Notes under the pieces: generated by a model
Database searches by the model: none
What the model saw: the letters and a program-made list of their open reading frames with translations, nothing else
What the model was told of the DNA's origin: nothing
Part shown: piece after piece, positions 49,901 through 61,900 of the stretch
How positions within the stretch are numbered: position 1 is the stretch's first letter
Layout: each line of letters begins with the position of its first letter
Translations under genes and position numbers: made by a program
Assembly: GCF_035582795.1 (NCBI RefSeq)
Contig: NC_134367.1
Coordinates: 90,131,062-90,195,061, forward strand
Direction of reading: 5' to 3'
DNA: 64,000 nucleotides
Origin: Mycteria americana
Taxonomy: Eukaryota; Chordata; Aves; Ciconiiformes; Ciconiidae

Positions 49901-52900
49901 CTACTAAGCTAGTCCAGGAAAGAGAGTTGACACTCGCAAGGGACTTTTACCCAACAGCCAGTAGAGTGCTAGGTGTGCCAACCGCACGTAACTCTGCCTA
50001 TCTTGTTAAATTACACAAATGTACTTGTGAGTAGGAGATTCAGGCCAACACAATTATTGCCATCTATTACTAGCCCATGAGAGAGATGGGGTTTTTTTAA
50101 AAACGTGCTTTCTTCTGTGTCCAACACAACTGTTCTGTGATCGCCGTGCTTTGCTGAACTGGAGATGACTGATCCTATCCTAAACACGTGATCTTTTTCA
50201 GTAGTAACAAATTATACAGATTAGCCAATGAATTAGGCACGCTACAAAAAAATGATGATACCAACAAATGGTACTAAGCAGAGGTATATGTAAACATTTT
50301 AACCCAGGAAAGTAACCTCTGTGTTCAACAGAACACATGCATCCCTGAAGTCAACAGCATTGCTGGCAAATGCATGAAGCATAGCACATACACCTGTTGA
50401 TATAGAAGCCATTCCCTTCCACTTCTGAATTTGCAGGGGAAGTGTTCCAGAGTTTTCCAGTAAGTCTTACCTTGATAAATGCTCAAGCTTCTGTCGATGA
50501 GCAGTGTAGTAGCTCTGAATCAGAGGATAATTGTAGAAAGGTCTAGACAAATGCATGTCGTCATCTACAGGCAATAAAGTAAAACCAAGTTAAGGACGTA
50601 ATGTCACATTTTTAAACTAAAATTGTTGACTAAAAAGACAGACGATCATACAAGCTAAGCATCAAGACGCCTCCCACTCTGAAAGAAGCCAATCCTCTTT
50701 CTGCCTTTGCTAAAAGAGATGTAAGACACAAGACTCAATTCCTTCTTGTCTCAAGTGCCATTTCAAGTTTACAGTTGATGTAGCATTCAGAACAGGTAGC
50801 GGAAGCTGAAGTTCACTATGAAAAAAAACAATTCTCAAAGGGAATGGTTTTTTAAACAGGTCACGTGAGCATTTGTAAGACAATTAAGGCTGACAATAGG
50901 GTTTATAATCCATCCCAAGAAAGAAGTATTCCCAAGGTGTATTTTTTCCTCAAGCAATAAAGAAAAAGTTCCAAACATGCGGGTAATGCTTTTACTGTAA
51001 AAGCAAGCGTTCCAATCTTTGTTGTTTCATAGTAATTTGTTTAAAAGCCCAAGCATTTCAAGCTGGGGACACAAGCAACTCCTTGAAGTCAGAGCCTGAT
51101 TGCTATTTCTAAGAAACATCCAGGAAAGAAACTGCTCGCATTATTCTACACTACGCGTTTGAAAAACCTGTAAAATCTCGGTTTCGCCAACGGAACTTCA
51201 GCATACGCTCTCACTGAACTAACACGACTTGTTATGGACGAAACATTTACAAAAGCATGGCTAAGCATGTGTTCGTAGGAACCGCTTACTGGATAGTCCC
51301 TTTGTTACAAATGCATTACAGTTTATGCTTACCTAAACCCTCTGGAAGGAGGCTGGATCGACAGAACCAGATGACCGCTCGTGCGTACAAAGAAACGAGG
51401 CGAGTTATCACCTGCTTATTTGTCAAGTCTGCAAAACCTGAAAAAAGGCACAAGGTGATTTTTCTTATGCGATTCCTTTCATTTTTACAAAACTCCCTCC
51501 ATCATACCAAATACAAAGTATAAAAATAACATGGTAGAAACCTTTGTCTTTGCATTTTTCACTCTGGATCACTTCCTTGTTTGAAGGAAAAACCCACACT
51601 CAGCACCAAAACAAAAAGCAACCCCTACAAAGAAGCAGATTCACTAAAGGTTCAAACAAACAAAAAAAAAACCAACGCCTCAACTATCAAATGCACTCAT
51701 GAATAAGACATCTGTTTTTCACCTAGCAGAGATTGTTACTGTAGCAAAGGGGTATTCTTTCTTCCTCAATATGCCAAGAGCAATTTATCATCTAAAAAGT
51801 GGTAGAAACTCAGGTAACTTATTTCACAGCTTACTCATTGATGCTTCCTTTCTATTTTTTAGTCATTTGCAATGCAATAGTTGCATGCAATTATAAATTG
51901 CTAGCTAAGAATGAAAAAGAATAATTTTCAGCATTACCACATTCAGTCGGTGTAATTTCAACCCAGTTGCTTCCATAGCTTCTTGCTGAATGTAGCCTCC
52001 CCTACCCCCTTGCAGGAACTCCACAGCAAACTGTTTCCCTGAACTCCATGCACATTAAGTGGTAGTCCCAGCTTCTCAGATGCCAGCCCCTTCTCCCAGC
52101 TAAATGTCACTGTCTTCCAATCATCACAAGCAACAATAGCTCATGTTTCCACAATTACCACCCAAGCCTAATTCCAAATCTCAAGAAAACATTCCAAACA
52201 TTTAGCAACACTATTACAAACCTTTTTCAGTAAGCTCTTGTGCTTCTGTTAGAAAACAGTTTAAGACTGTGCTAAGGTTGCTCAAAAGCAACTGGCAGTG
52301 CTGAAGAGACTGCAATGTCTGCGGGTCCATGAAGTTGCAAGAGCCATCGAACAGCGGAACACCTTTTCAAGAATAAATATTAAATCGTTAGCCTACAGAG
52401 CAATTCCAGAGTTTCAAAGTGCACTTAAAGAACTGCGTGCAGTGACATGTGCCAGCAGATCACTGAATAAGCTCAGTTAGAAAGAATGATTTTACGTTTG
52501 CAGAATGACTACACTGGTACTCACATATTTGGTCAAATTCATCTTTTGTATAGATCACTTTGTTCCACGTCCACTCAAGAACAAACCGTAAATTAGCAGC
52601 AGAACTTGGCTGCTCTTTAAAAAAAGAGAGCAAAAAAGAAGTGAATCAACAATTTCAAACTAAAAAGTTTACAACAGAAAAACAACATAACAAGTACTAC
52701 CTTCAGATGTCCAATGTTTAATGCATCCAGTCAGAAGTTCTAAAGACCCTGTCTGGACAGCAGCTGACAATACCGCTTCTAACTGCTCCTCCTAAACATA
52801 ACAGACAAAAGAAAATGAGAATCTTACCTACTTTCAGTACCCAAACCATCAACAGTAAAGGTTTGTTTCTAACGCTATACTCATTCCGACACCACAAAGT

Positions 52901-55900
52901 CAATTAGCACACACGCAACTAATTCCACATTCTTCTTCTTAATTCTAGCCGCAGGCCGGACTGCTTGGCGGTCTGAGGAACACATTACACTTTTCCCCTG
53001 ACTTTTCAACTTACTGACGGCCAATTCTAACCTGAGTTGACATCAGAACATCTCATTTGAATGTAAGAGTCTACATCAGGCTTGCAAAATCAACAGTCTA
53101 GGGGCTAGGCCAACTTGCCAAGAAACTGAGTTTACCTACCACGCTGTGCAAAAGCGTTACTTGCCCTAACACACCGCCACAAATCTGGTGAAGAAGCCAG
53201 CAGACGGGAAGATGAGGGCAGTGGGAAGACTGCTCTCCCCCTCCTGCTCATTGCTCCACTGTATGATGGCTAGCTAGCTGACCATTTAGCTTAGATCCTG
53301 CCTGGCTGAAGACGGGCTGTTCACCACAAAGGCTCCATCTCTCTTGAAACTCTTCAGGTGGGAGGGAAAGGTTGGTGCACTGCAAATGGAAAATCTATGA
53401 AAGAGCAGGGTGTAAATTGGGCTAGTAAAAAAGCACATTGGGCTACTGTAGCACACGGCAAAGGCTACAGCAGTGAAGATCTGCTTTGAGAGGCTGCAGA
53501 AGAGCCTGCTGATGAAGGGAAAAGGAGGGGAAGCGGTGATGAAACTGTCAGGTGGAGCTGGCAACAGTAATTGCTTACCACAGCCCACTTCCTTGGAAGC
53601 AAAGGATCGTGTCTAGCGCAGCAAGCCGACGTTGGCAAGAGCTCGCGTCCGAGTGAGACACCCCCATCGTCAACTACTGCACTGAACCTAATGCTCTGAG
53701 AACCTGACGGCGATGGAGGTTGTTCTGAGGGAAAGATGCTTTCTGTTGCGCGTGACCAGCACTGGCTGCACGCTTCCTTGCGCGTGTCCGTGGCACAGAA
53801 TTAATAGATGGGTCTCTAAAGACAGATCTATTAGGGCTGTTCCCAGTCACACTCAGTAGTTTGGATCTAAGAATACTATTACTTCTGCTAACTAACGGCA
53901 ACACCTGCATTTCAACGCCACTTGCAACTAATATGAAAATCAGATTATCGTGCCTTGTAGCCTCTCCAGCCCTGTCAGACAAGATGGATGTACTTGATTC
54001 CTTCGATTCCCTGATACGCACTCACCTGACTCAAAGTGGATGGCTGGACATCAGCTAGCCTTGGAGACAGCAAGCCGGCTACAAGACACCTATTGTAGCT
54101 ATCATGAATGGCTTCGCTTATTGAAGGACCAGATTTCTTTAAAAAATTCAAGGTCTGAAACATCAATCACAAACTACAGATTAAGACAGCATTATAATTC
54201 AATCACTAAGGTTCTGGATTACCACTAAGAGAAATAGCATAAGTGTTCACTTAAACTGTCAGAAGGCTTGCATCAGCAATATGCTTTAGGTTAGCAGCCT
54301 GACTGAGCATTACTATGCAGAGTCTTAAAGACGGCAGCCAAACTAACAGTTACGGTTCATAACAAAAATCCTGTAAAACAAAACATCAGCTCTTGCAAGG
54401 CTTAATTAAGTGTTTTCGAGTCAATACACAGGCCTTTCTTTTTCCCTGAACACTGACACAAAAGACATTCTATATGAGCTAAAACTAACACGCAACTTTA
54501 AATCACACTTTGGAAGACCCTTGCTATGCTGCTTTGTGCAGAAGCTGATTTATGCTGCAAATACTTAGTGAGCTGAAACTTAGTTCAGAATTATTTGTTA
54601 CAATCTGTGCAGTGGCTCCGAAGCTGTGATTTGGCCAAGTTTGGGAGAAAAAAAATCTCATTTCTTCTTAAACGGTTCAATAAGTTTTCATTTTCTCCAT
54701 TCTGTCCTCCTTTTTCAAGCTAATCAGGACAGAATTTCATTCCGTCCTCCTTTTTCAAGCTAATCAGGGTTCCAAACCCTAACTCAGGACCTATGCAGGC
54801 AGTTCTATGCAGATGGGTAATAAAGTAGCAGCAGCTTTCCCCGACCTCCACAACAGTTTTGTTCTTGCTCCTAGAGCAACCTTGTATTCCTTTCCAGACA
54901 TGCAATCCCCGACCGTGCTTCAACAGGAGACAATGGTAGGTTTACAGTCCCAAGAGCGGAGCTAAAACACTACCATTTGCACAAAACTGGCAGGATACAA
55001 TTGCAATTATGCGTGTGGATGGGCAGGATGAGCATAAAATGGTCTCTGGCACTGAAAGCAGTGCAGTAGAAAAGGTAGAAAAGGTACACCTCTTGACATT
55101 CTCAATCAAGATACAGTAAAAGATCACCTCCTTCTGGAAGCCGGTGCAAGTCATATGAACAACTCCGGAGGTCAGCAAGCACGTACCATCTGCAGAAACA
55201 ATGAACGTTTGGCAACATTCCACACTCTCACAGTTATGTTATGACCTGTTTACATCTTTTAAATAGCAGTATCTGGAAAGATATAACTAAGTGATCATCA
55301 CATCACTTACTTACTTACAAACTTTTTTAAAACAAATTACTGTGTGTAGAAATTTCACCTCTAGCGCTGTTGAGGTGCTGTGCTTTGAGCTTCAGTTCAA
55401 AGGCATTTCATTTTATAACCATCCCCACTTCACAGGCTACGTTACAAAAGCACCAAACCCCAAAACTCAGCAGACCGCCACATATGTTTCACAAGATTAA
55501 ATACTCTGTTAGTACTCAGTTAGTAATCAGAGTTGGGTTGGGGGGGGTTGGTTTGAACAAGTGAACTAATAAATGGCATTTGACCTCCATTTAAGCTTAT
55601 CTCTATTAAAAGCGGTGAAACACCTACCAAAATTATAGGTGCTTGGATGAAAAAACTGCTCAGGTGGTGGATAAGAAGGAGGAACTCCCCGACTTAGGCT
55701 CCGCTCATGTACCAGAATATCCAAAATGAGGTTTGGAGAAGTCACGCTTATTACAGCATCCAGTGACCACAACGCAAAATAGGGGCAGTCATGAAGGAAT
55801 TCTTCTGGCCTTAAAGAAAACAAGTGCATAAGCTAAACGCTGACTTTCAAATGAATTCTTTGTAGGGATATTGAAAACAACTTAATAAAAATCTACCTTA

Positions 55901-58900
55901 GTGAATCTGGCATTTCAGCAGAATACCAGCGATTAATGTCAAATACACCCAAGTAAGTAGATGGTGCTCCCTGACCGTATGTATTCACTTGCCAACTGAA
56001 GATTGATACGCTGGTGTCAGGAGATATTACTGTAAAAGACAAGACATTGCTTCTTATTTGTAGAAAATACGATACATCTGATATTTTTTAAAACACCACT
56101 TTCTGGTTTGGCTGAACTCTGTTCTATCATTCATGAAACACAGCCCTTACTAAGACTAATTTAAAACAATTACGGAATAGCAAACATCTCTGCGACAGGT
56201 TTCAGTCCTACTGCCCCTTTTTCTTGGTCAAATTGTATCCGTTCTAAGCCAAATCAAATACACAATGATTAGCTAATTCAATTTTCCATACATGAAGAGT
56301 TGATCAAGACTTTTAGTTAAATGAATAGTGTATCAAAAAAGTTATGCTAGGAACACATACACTGCTACTTTTAGAAAGCATACAAATAATTATCACATAC
56401 ACTTGGATCACTCAGATGGCATTATTGATTTCCAGATTTGACTCAATTACAAGTTTTCAGAGTAGCTCCTTTCCAGCATATTCAGAATGAAAGAACACAA
56501 TTATCACACTAAATAAACAAACAAACCCCCAACAAACCGGAAATTGGAATAAAGATTTTGACATAAAACATTCACAAAGTTATACTCAGTAAGTTCTCTC
56601 TCTAAGTGGAACGGTCTGTCTTCTCTGGGGAGAGCGCATTCTCTAGATGTAAAGCAAAGTATGTGGTCGAATAGAGTAAGGAACAAGGCGGCGGTTGGTT
56701 TGGCAAAATGTTCCTCTGCTCTCTGTTGCATTCATCATTACCATTTGGGGATCCTCACACACTTTACTATGTTTCATTGGCAACTTCTGAGCCATTTCAG
56801 TTTTGTTAGCCGCTCAAACTGCCTTTGAAGATATCCATTCTTTTCATAACTCAGAAGACAGCTTCACTGCTAGCCTCAACCCACACCCAACAGAAGCTCA
56901 TGTGTGCCTACAACTTAACTTGAACAGATTCTGAATAAAAGCTAATTAGAAACCATCAGAAGAATTACAGGTAGTTCTCCATGCCTCATACTTCATAAAA
57001 AGGAGACAGAAAGGGGTTGTTTTGAGTTTTGGTTTTGGGGGTTTTTTGGGGGGGAGGGTGGGTGGTTTTTTTGTTTTTAACAAGTTTTTAGAAGGCACTC
57101 TCCTCAGAAACATGACACAAGTGGAGAAAATCCAAAGGTGTTTATAATAGATTTTGACACACCGTTGACAGAGGATGGCATCACAAAAAGAGATGGAAGT
57201 TGCCACTTCAGGACTAAATCAAAGCTAATAAACAGAAATAGCCTAGAAAGATCATGCAAGTGTCTTCTTTGTAACATCAGACATAAGTTAAGGCCCGTAA
57301 GAAGAGAGGGAAGGCAAATAACACAGTCAAAACAAAAGGCTAGGAAAGTTATCACTGCAGCAGGCTCAAAGATCTGGTCAGAGCATAACTGAATTTGTAA
57401 ACCCAGAGATGTATATTTAATTATTGCAAGATAATGAAAGACATCTTAAGAGTTTGAACTGTCTGTACGGACAAGGAAAGCTATTGCTTTAAGAACTCGT
57501 AGGTGTAGGAACCCAATAGCTTTAGAGAGGAAAAAATGGACAGGCAGGTCATAGAATCATAGAATCATTTAGGTTGGAAAAGACCCTTAAGATCATTGAG
57601 CCCAAGCATAAGCTGAACACTGCCAAGTCCACCACTGAACCATGTCCCTAAGCACCACATCTACATGTCTTTTAAATACCTCCAGGGACGGTGACTCAAC
57701 CACTGCCCTGGGCAGCTTCTTCCAATGCTTCATAACCCTTTCAGTGAAGAAATTTTGCCTAATATGCAATCTAAACCTCCCCTGGCGCAACGTGAGGCCA
57801 TTTCCTCTCGTCCTATCACTTGCTACCTGGGAGAAGAGACCAACACCCGCCTCGCCACAATCTCCCTTCAGGTAGTTGTAGAGAGCCATAAAGTCTCCCC
57901 TCAGCCTCCTTTTCTCCAGGCTAAACAACCCCAGTTCCCTCAGCCACTCCTCATCAGACTTCTGCTCCAGACCCTTCACCAGCTTCGTTGCCCTTCTCTG
58001 GACACGCTCCAGCCCCTCAATGTCTCTCTTGTAGTGGGGGGCCCAAAACTGAACACAGAATTCGAGGTGCGGCTGAGTACAGGGGCACGATCACTTCCCT
58101 AGTCCTGCTGGCCACACTATTTCTCATACAAGCCAGGATGCCATTGGCTTTCTTGGCCACCTGGGCACACTGCCGGCTCATATTCAGCCGGCTCTCGACC
58201 AACACTCCCAGGTCCTTTCCTGCCAGGCAGCTTGCCAGCCACTCTTCCCCAGGCCTGTAGCATTGCACGGGCTTGTTGTGACCCAAGTGCAGGACCCGGC
58301 ACTTAGCCTTGTTGAACCCCATACAATTGACCTCGGCCCACTGATCCAGCCTGTCCAGGTCCCTCTGTAGAGCCTTTCTACCCTTGAGCAGATCAACGCT
58401 CCTGCCCAACTTGGCGTCATCTGCAAACTTACTGAGGGTGCACTCGATCCCCTCGTCCAGATCATTGATAAAGATATTAAACAGAACTGGGGCCAGTGCT
58501 GAGCCCTGGGGAACACCACTTGTGGCCGGCCGCCAGCTGCATGCAGATGCAGACATAGGTTTGAACAGGGAAAAAAAATTCCGGTAACATTCCTAAGCAA
58601 TGGAGAGAATGATCTTATTGTTCAAAGAGGACAGCCGGAGGAATAAAATGACTGACAAGCATTATACAGATGACCCCACCATGCATTGCTATAGCACGTC
58701 AGCAAGCGTAAAACCAAACCTATGTTTTTCTTTAAAGAAGTCCCACCTAACTTAAGCACCCAATTTTTCTTTTTGAATAAGCCCAACAAGCTAGTCTATA
58801 CGGACATTTAAGACTTTCAGACTGTGAGTACGGAACAGCATTCATTGCTTAGATTCCAAAACCATTCATTTTAGAATAGCCAAACACGGACATCAGAACA

Positions 58901-61900
58901 AACCTTCATTAACGCTATCCTCTCTGTCAACATGGCTGCGAAATTTTTCTATAGTCTGACAGCTGAGTAATTTGGTACTGCTGATCTGCTCTCTCAAGGG
59001 AAAGACTTCATCCGTCAGATCTAAACTGTACCTTTCGTCACAGTGTTCCAAACCCTGGGGAAGAAATAAAAGAAGAGAGAAAAGGTCATTTGGAGATAAA
59101 AACATACATTCTACCTAAATATGAAAGAATATCTCTAACATAATATGCATATTATACTGTATATTTCCCATGAGCTTACTTCTGATGGCAAATAGAAACT
59201 ACATCTGACATGCAAGAGAATTGTCAAATCGTAACGGGCAAGTTTGGAGTTTGGCTGTAAAGGCTTTTTCAAGATTTAGCATTTCCCTAACATTGCTCAG
59301 TTCTAAACATGTTCTGCAGAATTCCTTGCAACATCAAGGAATGATCACTACAAACAAATTTAATAAAAGATGTCCTGAACAAGTCCACCATTTCAAAAGA
59401 CTATTTCATCAGACACAGTACTAAAACTCCATAAACCTGTCAGAGATTAATTTTAACAGCTAGAAATTTCAATTTTTATTCCCAAATGAAGAGCCAGTCC
59501 CTCCCAAAGTTGGGGCAGAGGGGAAGGGGAAAATAATATCAAACAATTCCTGCCTAAGACAACTCCTGAAGCAAAACAGTCGAGATTAAATTTTCCACAC
59601 TGGGGCAAGCAAATCTAAGTTAAGGAACTCCACTGTACGGAAGATGTTAAGTAATGCCTTTACTGAGCAGTAAAATATGAAGGCAGTTTTCAAATGAGAG
59701 GCACTGGTCAGACTCTGATGTGAAAGCAGAGACTGTACACTCTGTCCATCCGCAAGCATTGTGCAGGACAACGGTAAAGACGTGCTCCGTGACCATGATT
59801 GCATACACTGGATTTAGCAACTGCTGAGATGGTATAAAAAAGATCTTTGAAAGCATAACTTCAACGTACCTTTATGTTTAATTACTCGAGCACAGACTTC
59901 AACCAGCCTTGAAGGCAATGCAGACACAAGTTTCACGCTCATTTATAAAAAAACAGTGCCACGTGTTCCAAAAGGCCTGTCTGTGACTTTTGACCACCAT
60001 ACAAAGTCAAAGATGCGCTGTTTCATCTTTGAAAGCCTCAAGTCTGGTTCCTGGAAAGTTAAGCACTGCTGCCGTAGACAAGTCTTTCAAGCTCCTATGA
60101 ACTCTCTTCAGTGAACAAGGGTCAACAGGAGATTCCTCCTTGTTTACTCAAACTTGGCCTGGCAAATGGGAACAACTCTTAAATCTTCCGCCACTGAAGA
60201 TGGACAAGAAACTTGACTCAGACAGCCATGTGGGCAGACAGCCAGGTAGTACTGGCCAATTTGTGACTACAAGGAAGTATTCTGAGACTAAAAAAGTCCT
60301 CTCTAGAGCACAGATCCTGTCCTAAGGCATCTCTTGGGGGTTCTTTTGGGGGTTTGGGAGTTGGTTTGGGGTTTTTTTTGGCAGTAGGTGATAGCAGGTC
60401 TTGGTATGAAGCTACACGGGGAAGTGGCTCATCTGGAAGCTAGCTGAAGCAGCTGCCTTTTCTCCCCAGAGGGTCCAGCTGTGTCGTTCCCTCTTCAGCT
60501 ACCTTGTAAGATTGGTTCCTGTTCCAATCCTCCACAACACTCCTCACAGGGAAGCAGAAAGAGCAAGGGAGTGAAAGATCTCAAATCCAGAGGCCGGTGC
60601 CTGACACCTCTTACAACCCTGTGAATGCATCACTGGTTGCACAGTCTGCAGAGGGTTAAAAGTCTTGCATTAACTACACCACAGCTTTCTCAGGCGGCAA
60701 ACACAACATTATTTAATCACTTTGTGTGCTTTTTTCTAAGAGCGTCACCTGGAATTTCTAGTAGACCCATATTTAAAAGCTGCTGAAACATTTCAGGTCT
60801 CTGAGGTGAAAAATGACACTCGGCACATCTTATTCAGGAAAATAAGATGACCAAGACAAAGAATTGCTGAATAGTAAAAGCTCCCACATGTTAACATTAA
60901 GGTCTTGAGACAGAACAAAGTAGCCAAAGAGAGAAATGGATAGAGACAACTGGTTTTGTTCCAAAGCAGCACACAGTACAAGGTATTGTCTTTGCCACTG
61001 CGAAAACCGTGGCTACAAATACCTTTTCAAAGAGGATGAAGCAACACAGAAGTTCAAAAACGAGAAAACTGGAGAAAGATTCAAGAATCTTCCTCCTATC
61101 CACCTGCCAAAGTACTTAGAGCGCTGCAAGAGATGAAGAAATGAACTGCAATGAAAGCCCTTTTAGAATTAAAACACCCAATCAGGGTGCTCTGCTCCTC
61201 TAGAGCACTGTATATTTATGTCATAAAAAAATTGCACATAAAGAGATGACATCCATATTTAGAACGCGCCCATTCACTTGAAGATATTGATACCTTGTCA
61301 TCATGATAGATAATGCATTTTAAAGAAACACCACCTTTTCCAAACACCTAACCTTGCTCTATTCAAAAGCAACATTTACAAATGCGGAAGGAGCTTTCCT
61401 ACGTACAAGGGAAAAGGTCAAAATCTAAACTCATTCCAAAACATCAAAACGCACAGTCCCTATAAAAACAGAGCACCACGACACAAGAATCACCCCGGTT
61501 TCATTCCACACCTATTGTGGAGAATAGGCAAGAGAAAGTCTCAAAATAGGAGGAAAGAATTGCTCTGAAATAAGATGACTTTCCCCTCAGAAAGATTTTG
61601 GAAGAGTTTCAAGCATACTACTGAATAGAATTATACATTATACGAATGCGTCTTATGTCTGTTACGCAGCTGAGAGATAATGATACCTCATGTGTATTTT
61701 AAAGACAACATCTTTGGAGCCAGTTCTAAAAATGTATGCATCCTCTTCGGACCAAATCATACCACTGTTTACTGTATTCACGTATTTTGCTGGCTTTCAG
61801 AGTACACTTCATAGGTAAGCCAGCCAAAAAGTAGAAAGGGTTACCTTTATAGCTACTAGGTTGCAGGATCAACACTTAAGAGACCTTGTAGCTACATTTC

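Noticed and set aside
58017..58556. 179-codon minus-strand frame as a host exon in the ELYS intron
   Set aside because: Reads CR1 reverse transcriptase with the FADD box; no splice sites link it to ELYS.
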